Source: Skermanella stibiiresistens SB22 (GTDB lineage Bacteria > Pseudomonadota > Alphaproteobacteria > Azospirillales > Azospirillaceae). Taken from it: a stretch of 64,000 bases of DNA. The position numbers and the translations under genes were made by a program. Under the pieces are notes generated by a model. That model was not told the DNA's origin and made no database searches. It worked only from the letters and a program-made list of their open reading frames with translations. The stretch covers positions 186,001 through 250,000 of the forward strand of contig NZ_AVFL01000004.1 in the NCBI RefSeq assembly GCF_000576635.1, in the 5' to 3' direction. Positions 26,150 through 34,700 of this stretch are shown here, one piece after another (the stretch's first letter is position 1; each line of letters opens with the position of its first letter).

Positions 26150-27508
26150 ATGAACCGAGGATCCACGGGTATGCGCGTAGTGATGATGGGCGCCTTGATC
26201 GCCACCCTGTCCATCGGGGCCACCGCCGCCCCGGCCTCGGCACAATCCCCGGCCAAGCCGCCAACCGTCACGGTGACGACATACACCAGCGCCGATTCCA
26301 TCCTGAACCTGCGGAAAGTCTCGTTCGAGGGTGGCAAAACGCTCGACCTGTCGGTCGGCATCGGCAGCGGCGCCTTCCGCGCCAAGGGCGACCCGGACAA
26401 CGTGTTCCTGACCATCAGCGACCGGGGACCGAACTTCACCTGCGGCGACGCCGAGGACATCATCGGCGTCAAGGGCGACAAGATCTGCGGCGACATCAAG
26501 CGGGGCCGGATTTATCCGGTGCCGGAATACAACCCCTCGATCTACCGCGTCCAGGTGCTGGAGAACGGCACCTTCCGAGTGCTGGACAGCATCTCGTTGA
26601 AGGATTCGCACGGGAACCCGGTGGATGGCTTGCTGAACCCCCTCACCGTCGCCTCGACCGAGCAGCCGCTCGATGCCCAGGGCCGGAAGCTCGACCGCAA
26701 CCCGAACTCGGTCGACGCGGAGGGCATCGTGAGGCTGTCCGACGGCGGTTACTGGATCGGGGACGAGAATGGACCGTCGATCCTCCACGCGGCGCCCGAT
26801 GGCCGTATCCTGGTCCGCCATGTCCCCGCGGGCACCGAAAAGGACTACGCCAAGGCGGTTTACAAGGTAGAGGGCACGCTGCCGGCGCTGCTGGCGACGC
26901 GGGCGCTCAATCGCGGCATCGAGTCCATGGCCCTGTCCGACGACGAGAGGTTCCTGTGGTTCGTCCTGCAGAACCCGCTCGCCAACCCCGACAACGACAC
27001 CTATGTCGCGGCCAACGCCGCGCGGCTGTTCAAATTCGACCGCGAGGCGGGCGAGATCGCCGGCGAGTACGTCTATCTGATGGAGCCGACCACAGCCTAT
27101 CGGGGCGAGGAGAAGAAGAAGCAGAACACCGTCCGGATCAGCGAGCTGACGTACCTGTCCGGTGACACGCTGCTCATCCTCGAACGCACAGAACAGACCA
27201 CCAAGATCTTTCGGATCGACTTGGCCGGGGCCACAGACATCGCGGGTGGCCAATGGGACGACGCGGCGACCAAGCCGTCGCTGGAACAGGTCAAGCTGGA
27301 CGAGGCCGGCGTCAAGCCAGTCGCCAAGACCCTCGTGCTCGACACCGCCGACCACCCGGAGATCCCGGTCAAGGTCGAGGGCATGGCCCGGTTCGGCGAT
27401 GGCGCGCTGATGCTGATCAACGACGACGATTTCGGCATCGACGGCAAGCGGACGACCATCGTCAAGGTCACCGGCTTGGCGCTGGAGGCGCCGAATCGAG
27501 GCAATTGA
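26150..27508 (+). CDS. Esterase-like activity of phytase family protein (exported)
   Basis: This 452-aa protein has a signal peptide (hydrophobic stretch about 10-28, cleavage around ASA-QS). The mature part is a beta-propeller of the phytase-like esterase family: VFLTISDRGPNF, NPNSVDAEGIVRLSDGGYWIGDEN, RGIESMALSDDERFLWFVLQ and VEGMARFGDGALMLINDDD are characteristic, with many Asp/Glu residues suited to calcium binding. It probably hydrolyses phosphate or carboxylic esters in the periplasm; the substrate is unknown. ATG 26150 is used; ATG 26171 also retains the signal peptide. Confidence 0.85.
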   Translation: MNRGSTGMRVVMMGALIATLSIGATAAPASAQSPAKPPTVTVTTYTSADSILNLRKVSFEGGKTLDLSVGIGSGAFRAKGDPDNVFLTISDRGPNFTCGDAEDIIGVKGDKICGDIKRGRIYPVPEYNPSIYRVQVLENGTFRVLDSISLKDSHGNPVDGLLNPLTVASTEQPLDAQGRKLDRNPNSVDAEGIVRLSDGGYWIGDENGPSILHAAPDGRILVRHVPAGTEKDYAKAVYKVEGTLPALLATRALNRGIESMALSDDERFLWFVLQNPLANPDNDTYVAANAARLFKFDREAGEIAGEYVYLMEPTTAYRGEEKKKQNTVRISELTYLSGDTLLILERTEQTTKIFRIDLAGATDIAGGQWDDAATKPSLEQVKLDEAGVKPVAKTLVLDTADHPEIPVKVEGMARFGDGALMLINDDDFGIDGKRTTIVKVTGLALEAPNRGN

Positions 27509-27694
27509 GGCACTGGGGCCAGCCTTCCATGGCGGCGGTGTGGCGGGCTTCGGGCATTTGCCGGACCCCGCCAGTCCCACCTTGCAAGCCGCTTCGCGCC
27601 GTGCTTAATCGCAGCGAAAGAGAATATATGCGGACGGACGCCGATTGGTGGCGCTTGTTTCCGCATGCCTCAATCCGCTGAAAAGGAACTTTCC

Positions 27695-28633
27695 ATGATC
27701 GCACGAGTCCTCCGCGTCGCCGCAGTATCGCTGGCGCTTGGCGGTGTCGGTTTCGCCGCCGTGGCCCAGACGACCCCCGCCGCGCCGGCGGGTGCCGGCG
27801 CCGGTGAGGATCCGGTGGTGGCCAAGGTCAATGGATCGGAGATCAAGCGCTCCGAGGTGATGCGCACCATCGCGTCGCTGCCGCCGCAGGTTCAGCAGAT
27901 GCCGGTCCAGATGATCTTCCCGGCCGTGATCGACCAGATCGTCAATGGCAAGCTGGTCGCCGAGGCCGGCTACAAGGCCAATGTCCAGAACGATCCGGAA
28001 GTGGCCGAGCGGATGAAGCGGGCGGAGGAGCGCATCGTCCAGGAGCTCTACCTGACCAAGGAGGTCCAGAAGCGGATCACGGCCGAGCGGCTCCAGGAGG
28101 CGTACAACCAGTTCAAGCAGGAGAACCCGCCGCAGGATGAGGTCAAGGCCAGCCATATCCTGGTCGATAGCGAGGACGCCGCCAAGGCGATCATCGCCGA
28201 TCTCAAGAACGGCGGCGACTTCGCCAAGATCGCCGGCGAGAAGTCCAGCGACAAGGCCGCCGCCCAGCAGGGTGGCGATCTCGGCTACTTCACCAAGGAC
28301 CAGATGGTCGAGCAGTTCTCCACCGCGGCCTTCGCCATGAAGCCGGGCGAGGTCAGCCAGACCCCCGTCCAGACCCAGTTCGGCTGGCACGTCATCAAGG
28401 TCGTCGACCGCCGCCAGAGCACGCCGCCGACCTTCGAGGAGGTCCAGGAGCAGCTTCGCAGCCAGGTTTCCGAGCAGGTGATCGGCGAACTGGTCGAGGA
28501 CCTGCGCGGCAAGGCCAAGGTCGAGCGCTTCCAGATGGATGGCTCGCCGATGCCGGAACAGCCCGCCGCCACCCCCGGTGCCGCCCCGGCTCCCGGCGCC
28601 GCACCCGCTCCGGCTCCCGCCACCAAGCCGTAA
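27695..28633 (+). CDS. Parvulin-type peptidylprolyl isomerase (PpiC/PrsA-like), periplasmic
   Basis: This 312-aa exported foldase has a signal peptide of about 25 residues ending at AVAQ, an N-terminal SurA-like helical region (VVAKVNGSEIKRSEVMRT) and a parvulin domain with KASHILVDSEDAAKA, GGDLGYFTKDQMV and QTQFGWHVIKVVDRR. It ends in a Pro/Ala-rich tail of about 25 residues. It should help fold outer-membrane or periplasmic proteins. ATG 27695 follows AAGGAA; an upstream in-frame start at 27665 lacks a ribosome site. It sits before argJ, an arrangement recurring with secA in related genomes. Confidence 0.92.
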   Translation: MIARVLRVAAVSLALGGVGFAAVAQTTPAAPAGAGAGEDPVVAKVNGSEIKRSEVMRTIASLPPQVQQMPVQMIFPAVIDQIVNGKLVAEAGYKANVQNDPEVAERMKRAEERIVQELYLTKEVQKRITAERLQEAYNQFKQENPPQDEVKASHILVDSEDAAKAIIADLKNGGDFAKIAGEKSSDKAAAQQGGDLGYFTKDQMVEQFSTAAFAMKPGEVSQTPVQTQFGWHVIKVVDRRQSTPPTFEEVQEQLRSQVSEQVIGELVEDLRGKAKVERFQMDGSPMPEQPAATPGAAPAPGAAPAPAPATKP

Positions 28634-28695
28634 GCAACCCCGGTCGATCACCACCCGCCACCACCATCCGCCACCATCTCAAGGCCGCGATCACC

Positions 28696-29928
28696 ATGGC
28701 ACCGAAGATCTCCCCGCTGGCACCCGGCGACTTCCCCTGGATGCCGGCGATCCCCGGTGTCCGTCTGGCGACGACCAACTGCGGCATCCGCTACAAGGGC
28801 CGCGACGATCTGATGGTGGCGCTGCTCGATCCCGGCACCACGGTGGCTGGGGTGGTGACGCGGTCGCTGACCGCCTCGGCGCCGGTCCATTGGTGCAAGA
28901 AGCACCTGCCGGGCGGCTCCGCCCGGGCGATCGTGGTCAATTCGGGCAACTCCAACGCCTTCACCGGCAAGGCCGGCGAGGCTTTCGTCCAGGCCACGGT
29001 CGAGGCCGCCGCCAAGCTGGCCGGCTGCGAGGCGGGCGAGGTCTTCGTGGCCTCGACCGGCGTGATCGGCCAGCCGATCCCGACCGACGCCATCGCCTCG
29101 AACCTGCCGGGCCTGTCGAACGCGTTCGACGCCGATGGCTGGTTCCCGGCGGCCAAGGCGATCATGACCACCGACACCTTCGCCAAGGGCTCGACCCGCA
29201 CGGCGAGGATCGGCGACACCACGGTGACGATCAACGGCTTCGCCAAAGGCTCGGGCATGATCGCCCCTGACATGGCGACCATGCTGGGCTTCGTCTTCAC
29301 CGACGCCGCCATCGCGGCGCCGGTGCTCCAGAAGCTGCTGAGCGACGCCAGCGAGAAGTCGTTCAACCGCATCACGGTCGATGGCGACACCTCGACCAGC
29401 GACACGGTACTGGTCTGCGCCACCGGCAAGGCCGGCAACAAGCCCATCACCAAGGCTGGCGACAAGCACTTGGCCGACTTCAGGACGGCGCTGGAGGAGG
29501 TCCTGATCGACCTCGCCCGCCAGATCGTCCAGGATGGCGAGGGCGCCACCAAGTTCGTCACCATCCGCGTCGAGGGGGCCGCCAGCGACAAGGCGGCCAA
29601 GCGGATCGCCCTGACCATCGCCAACTCCCCCCTGGTCAAGACCGCCGTCGCCGGCGAGGACGCCAATTGGGGCCGCATCGTCATGGCGGTCGGCAAGGCC
29701 GGCGAGAAGGCCGACCGCGACAAGCTGCGGATCTCCGCCGGTGGCGTGCTGATCGCGGCCGACGGCATGGAGGTGCCGGGCTACGACGAGACGCCTGTGG
29801 TCGCCCACATGAAGGGCCAGTACATCGACTTCCTGGTCGAGCTTGGCATCGGCGAAGGGGCCGCGACGGTTTGGACCTGCGACCTGACCCACGGCTACAT
29901 CGACATCAACGGCAGCTACCGGAGCTGA
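28696..29928 (+). CDS. argJ: Bifunctional ornithine acetyltransferase / N-acetylglutamate synthase
   Basis: This 410-aa enzyme recycles the acetyl group from N-acetylornithine to glutamate in arginine biosynthesis. The autoproteolysis site is intact: KGSGMIAPDMATML, with the catalytic Thr195 becoming the N-terminus of the beta chain. Other family motifs are VVNSGNSNAFTG, ASTGVIGQ and GEDANWGRIVMAVG near the C-terminus, ending in YIDINGSYRS. Bifunctional versus ornithine-only activity cannot be settled from sequence. It lies 62 bp after ppiC and 31 bp before the Nudix gene, likely one transcript. Confidence 0.96.
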   Translation: MAPKISPLAPGDFPWMPAIPGVRLATTNCGIRYKGRDDLMVALLDPGTTVAGVVTRSLTASAPVHWCKKHLPGGSARAIVVNSGNSNAFTGKAGEAFVQATVEAAAKLAGCEAGEVFVASTGVIGQPIPTDAIASNLPGLSNAFDADGWFPAAKAIMTTDTFAKGSTRTARIGDTTVTINGFAKGSGMIAPDMATMLGFVFTDAAIAAPVLQKLLSDASEKSFNRITVDGDTSTSDTVLVCATGKAGNKPITKAGDKHLADFRTALEEVLIDLARQIVQDGEGATKFVTIRVEGAASDKAAKRIALTIANSPLVKTAVAGEDANWGRIVMAVGKAGEKADRDKLRISAGGVLIAADGMEVPGYDETPVVAHMKGQYIDFLVELGIGEGAATVWTCDLTHGYIDINGSYRS

Positions 29929-29959
29929 TGCCGGTGCCGAGCCCTCCCGGTTCCTCCGC

Positions 29960-30409
29960 ATGAACTGCTTCGATCCCAACTCGACGCCCGAACCGGGGGA
30001 TGGGCCGGTCAAGCCGATCCTGCTGGTGGTCGCGGTGGCGCTGGTCGATCCCGATGGCCGCGTCCTGCTGGCCCAGCGGCCCGAAGGCAAGTCGCTGGCC
30101 GGTCTGTGGGAGTTCCCCGGCGGCAAGGTCAACGAGGGCGAGAGCCCGGAATACGCCCTGGTCCGCGAGCTGCGGGAGGAACTGGGGATCGAGACGGCGG
30201 GCAGCTGCCTCGCTCCCCTCACCTTCGCCTCGCACCGCTACGAGACCTTCCACCTGCTGATGCCGCTGTACGTCTGCCGCGTCTGGCAAGGCACCGCGAC
30301 TCCGCTGGAAGGTCAGGCCCTGGCCTGGGTCCGCCCCAACGACATGGGAAAATACCCCATGCCCCCCGCCGACAAGCCCCTGGTGGCGATGCTGCGGGAT
30401 CTTCTGTGA
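29960..30409 (+). CDS. MutT-type Nudix hydrolase, (deoxy)nucleoside triphosphate pyrophosphohydrolase
   Basis: This 149-aa protein carries a complete Nudix box: GGKVNEGESPEYALVRELRE continuing into ELGI, with the metal-binding REEL glutamates. Length and the WEFPGGK lead-in match MutT-like housecleaning enzymes that hydrolyse 8-oxo-dGTP to the monophosphate. Its C-terminus DKPLVAMLRDLL is also typical. The position after argJ recurs in alphaproteobacteria. Confidence 0.9.
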   Translation: MNCFDPNSTPEPGDGPVKPILLVVAVALVDPDGRVLLAQRPEGKSLAGLWEFPGGKVNEGESPEYALVRELREELGIETAGSCLAPLTFASHRYETFHLLMPLYVCRVWQGTATPLEGQALAWVRPNDMGKYPMPPADKPLVAMLRDLL

Positions 30410-30499
30410 ACCGGTTCGGCAACCTTCTTGCTGACCGGCGGGCATGGATCCGCTAAGTTCCCGGCTCCCGCGTCCACGAAAACAGCACCCGGCTCCATC

Positions 30500-31675
30500 A
30501 TGACCGCCCCCGTCGTCACCCCCAAAGTCGGCAATCCCCTGTTCCGCGACATGCCCACCACCGTGTTCGAGGTGATGTCGCAGCTGGCGCTCAAGCATCA
30601 GGCGATCAACCTGGGGCAGGGTTTCCCCGACGACCGGGGGCCCGCCGACGTGCTGCGGGCCGCCGCCGACGCGCTGCTCGACGGCTACAACCAGTATCCG
30701 TCCATGATGGGAACGCCGGAGCTGCGCCAAGCCGTGGCCGCCCACGCCAAGCGCTTCTACGACCTGGACGTCGACTGGTCGCGCGAGGTCATGGTGACGT
30801 CGGGCGCCACCGAGGCTCTGGGCGCCTGCCTGCTAGGATTGATCGAGCCGGGCGACGAGGTCGTGCTGTTCGAGCCGATGTACGACAGCTACCTGCCGAT
30901 CATCCGGCTGGCTGGCGGCATTCCCCGCATCGTGACGCTCAAGGCTCCCGACTGGAGCTTCACCCGCGAGGACCTGGAACGGGTGTTCAGCCCGCGCACC
31001 AAGGCGCTGGTGATCAACAACCCATTGAACCCCGTCGGCAAGGTCTATGACCGCGCCGAGCTGGAGATGATCGGCGAGTTCCTGACCCGGTTCGATGCCT
31101 ACGCCGTCTGCGACGAGGTCTACGAGCATCTGGTGTTCGACGGCGCCCGCCACATCCCGCTGATGACGCTGCCGGGCCTGCGCGACCGCTGCCTGCGGGT
31201 CGGGTCGGCCGGCAAGACCTTCTCGCTGACCGGGTGGAAGATCGGCTACGTGACGGGAGCGCCGGACCTGCTCCAGCCCGTCGCCAAGGCCCACCAGTTC
31301 ATGACCTTCACGACCGCGCCCAACCTCCAGGCGGGGGTGGCCTACGGGCTGTCCAAGGACACCAGCTATTTCACCGGGCTGTCGGCGTCGATGCAGGCCA
31401 AGCGCGACCGGCTGGCGGCGGGGCTTCGCGAGGCCGGGCTCTCCGTCCTGCACAGCGGCGGCTCGTATTTCCTGATCGCCGACATCTCCTCGGTCGGATT
31501 CGAGGGCGACGACGTGGCGTTCTGCCTCAAGCTGACGGAAGCCGCCGGCGTGACCGCGATCCCGGTCAGCGCCTTCTTCGCGGGGACCCCGCCACGCAAC
31601 TATGTCCGGTTCTGCTTCTGCAAGGGGGATGGGTTGCTCGACGAGGCGATCGCCCGCCTGAAGCGCTATTTCTAA
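30500..31675 (+). CDS. Class I/II PLP-dependent aminotransferase (YbdL/kynurenine aminotransferase-like)
   Basis: This 391-aa fold-type I enzyme has substrate-loop NLGQGFPDD, the cofactor-ring motif YNQYPSMMGTPELRQAV, NNPLNPVGKVY, CDEVYEHLVFDG and the Schiff-base lysine in GSAGKTFSLTGWKIGY; the Arg in NYVRFCFCK binds the substrate carboxylate. The motif pattern matches the YbdL (methionine aminotransferase) and kynurenine-oxoglutarate transaminase subgroup; the amino-acid substrate is not certain. ATG 30500 begins the conserved sequence; the upstream in-frame start at 30428 adds non-conserved residues. Confidence 0.9.
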   Translation: MTAPVVTPKVGNPLFRDMPTTVFEVMSQLALKHQAINLGQGFPDDRGPADVLRAAADALLDGYNQYPSMMGTPELRQAVAAHAKRFYDLDVDWSREVMVTSGATEALGACLLGLIEPGDEVVLFEPMYDSYLPIIRLAGGIPRIVTLKAPDWSFTREDLERVFSPRTKALVINNPLNPVGKVYDRAELEMIGEFLTRFDAYAVCDEVYEHLVFDGARHIPLMTLPGLRDRCLRVGSAGKTFSLTGWKIGYVTGAPDLLQPVAKAHQFMTFTTAPNLQAGVAYGLSKDTSYFTGLSASMQAKRDRLAAGLREAGLSVLHSGGSYFLIADISSVGFEGDDVAFCLKLTEAAGVTAIPVSAFFAGTPPRNYVRFCFCKGDGLLDEAIARLKRYF

Positions 31676-31785
31676 GGCAAATATATTGGAATTGCGCCAT
31701 AATTTGGCTTGAGGTCCCAGCGGGCCCCGTACCACGGAGCGGGGTTCGCCGGTTATTCGTTGCTGGCATCGGGATTTTTGGTTTC

Positions 31786-34700
31786 ATGGGACTTCCGCGT
31801 CCGTTCTGGCTCGCTCTCCTCGTGGCTCTCGGGTGTTCGACGGCAATTTCGGTGGCGGTTTCGGCGCAGGAGCCAAGGACCGATCAGGAACAGTCGCCCG
31901 CTCCCGTCATTGTGCCCACCGTCACGACCCCCACCGCCACCACGGCCCCCGGGGAGGCGCCGGCTCCCGACCAGGCCGCGTTCGGCGTGGCCGGGGTCGA
32001 GGTTCTGGCCGAGCGGGATTCGCCGCAAGCCTGCTTCACCTTCACCCATCCGCTGGAGAAGTCGCGGCTGATCGACTACTCGACACTGGTGGAGGTCCAG
32101 CCCGCCACACGGGTCACCGTCACCGTCCGCAAGGATACCCTGTGCGTCGAGGGGCTCAGCCACGGCGCCCACTATGGCGTCACCCTCAAGCAGGGCTTGC
32201 CCGGCGCCCAGGACGCGGTGCTGACCCAGGACGTCCCTCACGAGCTGGACGTGCCGGACCGCAAGCCCGCCCTGGCGTTCCGCGGCGCCGGCTACATCCT
32301 GCCCCATGTCGGCGCCGAGGGCTTGCCGCTCCGCACCATCAACGTTCGTCGCGCGCGCCTGCAGGTGATCAGGATCAGCGACCGCTCCCTGGTCGAGCAG
32401 ATTTATTACGGCCGGATCAGCCAAGCCCTTACCGAACTGGACGTCGGCGGGATCGTCGAGCGCAGCGGGGCGCAGGTCTGGCAGGGAGAGATGGCGATCG
32501 GCGACCAGCCCAATCAGGCGATCGTCACGCCGTTCCCGATCGACGCCGCGATCGGCACGCTGAAGCCGGGCGTCTACATCGCGGTCGCCAGCAACGCCGA
32601 CCGCGAGGGCGAGAACTGGGAAGCCAAGGCGACGCAGTGGTTCGTCATCTCCGACCTGGGGCTGACGACCTTCGCCGGCGAGGATGGCTTGCTGGTCTTC
32701 GCCCGCAGCCTGACCACCGCCGAGCCGGTCGCGGGCATCGAGCTTCGCCTGCTGGCGCGCAGCAACGCCGAACTGGGTAAACTCGCCACCGGTCCCGACG
32801 GCATCGCGCGCTTCGGCCCGGACACCATGCGCGGCACCGGCGGCAACGCGCCGCAGGCGGTGTTCGCCGCCAGCCCGTCGGGCGACATGGCCTTCCTCGA
32901 CGTGGCCGCCGCGACCGATCCCTCCGAGCGCGCGGGCGCCCCGGCCGAGGTCGCCGGGCCGCTGGACGCTTGGCTCTACACCGACCGCGGCGGCTATCAG
33001 CCGGGCGAGACGGTGTTCTTCGGCGGGCTGCTGCGCGACGCCGACGCGGTCGCCGTCGAGGGACGCTCGCTGACCCTGAGGATCCAGCGCCCCGACGGTT
33101 TCGAGGTCGACCGGCGGCAGGTCACCGACATGGGGACGGGAGGCTACCGGCTCGACCTGGAGATCCCGCGCCCCGCCATCACCGGCCAGTGGTCGGTGAC
33201 CGCCCATCTGGAGCCGGACGGCGCCCCGATCGGCCGCGTCGATTTCCTGGTCGAGGACTTCGCGCCGCCCCGCGTGGATGTCGACCTGTCGGCGGATCGC
33301 GACTCGATCGAAGCCGGCGGCAGCGTGGCGTTGAGGGTCGAGGGCCGGTTCCGCCGCGCCGGTCCGGCGGCCAAGCTGCCGGGCGAATTGGCGGTGACCC
33401 TACGGCGCGCCGCCGATCCCCACCCCAAGTTTCCGGGCTATCGCTTCGGCCTCGTCCAGGAGCCGTTCGAGCCGCGACGGGCCGACGCGCCGGGTTTCAC
33501 GACGGGTGCCGATGGGACGGCCAAGGTCGATTTCCACCTGCCCGAGTTGCCCGACACCAGCCAAGCCCTCGAAGCGGTCATCCAGGGCAAGATCTACGAC
33601 ATCGGGGGACGTCCCGTGGTCCGCGAGATAGCCTTGCCGATCCACCACCAGCCCTTCGCCATCGGCGTCAAGCCCCGCTTCGACGGTGACGCCGTACCGG
33701 AGGGTGCCACCGCCGCCTTCGACGTGGTGGCGCTCGATCCAGACGGCAACCCGGTCGAAAAGCCGGCGCTGTCCTACGAGCTGGTCGAGGAGGACTACGA
33801 TTACGCTTGGTTCGAGACGGATGGCCGTTGGGAGTACAAGGCGCGGGGCCAGGAAAAGCGGCTGACCGGCGGCTCGGTCGCCGCCGGTACCGGACCCCGC
33901 CCCGACAACCGCGCCGCGATCGAACAGCCGGTCGGTTCCGGCCGGTTCCGGTTGGAGGTTTTCGATGGCGAAACGGGTGTCGCCACCAGCGTCCGTTTCT
34001 CCGCCGGCTGGTGGGTCACGCCGACCGCCGGCGATCGGCCCGACCAAGTCGACGTCGCCGTCATGTTGCCAAAATATTCCGGGGGCGAAACGGCCAAGGT
34101 CTTCGTCAAGCCGCCCTATCCCGCCCAGGTGCTGGTGACCGTGGCGGATCGGGTCGTCCGCCAGACCGAGTTGCGCCGGATCGGGCCGGAGGGAGCGTTC
34201 CTGGACGTTCCGGTCGACCCGTCCTGGACGGCGGGCGTCCATGTCATCGCGACCGCCTTCGCGCCGGCCGAGCCGATCCACCAGGCGGGGTCGCGCCGCG
34301 CGGTGGGCAGCGCCTGGCTCGCGGTCGAACCGGCGCCGCGCCGCCTGAGCGTGACGGTCGCGGCTCCCGCCGACCTGGTTCCGCGCGGCCAAGTCCGGAT
34401 TCCCGTCAAGGTCGAGGGAGCGGAGGAGGGCGCCGAGATCCGCCTGACCCTGTCGGCGGTGGACGACGCCATGCTCCGGCTCACCGATTTCGGCACCCCC
34501 GATCCCGCCGCGCATTTTCTCGGACGGCGCCAGTTGGAGGTCGACCTGCGCGATGTGCGCGGCCGGCTGATCAACCGGGATGACGCTTCGGCGGCGGCGC
34601 GCGTTCGGCCGGTGATGGTTCCGCCGTCGCGGCGGCGTCCGGGCGATCCGCCGCCGCTCCGCCGCAAGGAGATGACGGCGCTTTATTCCGGCATCGTGAC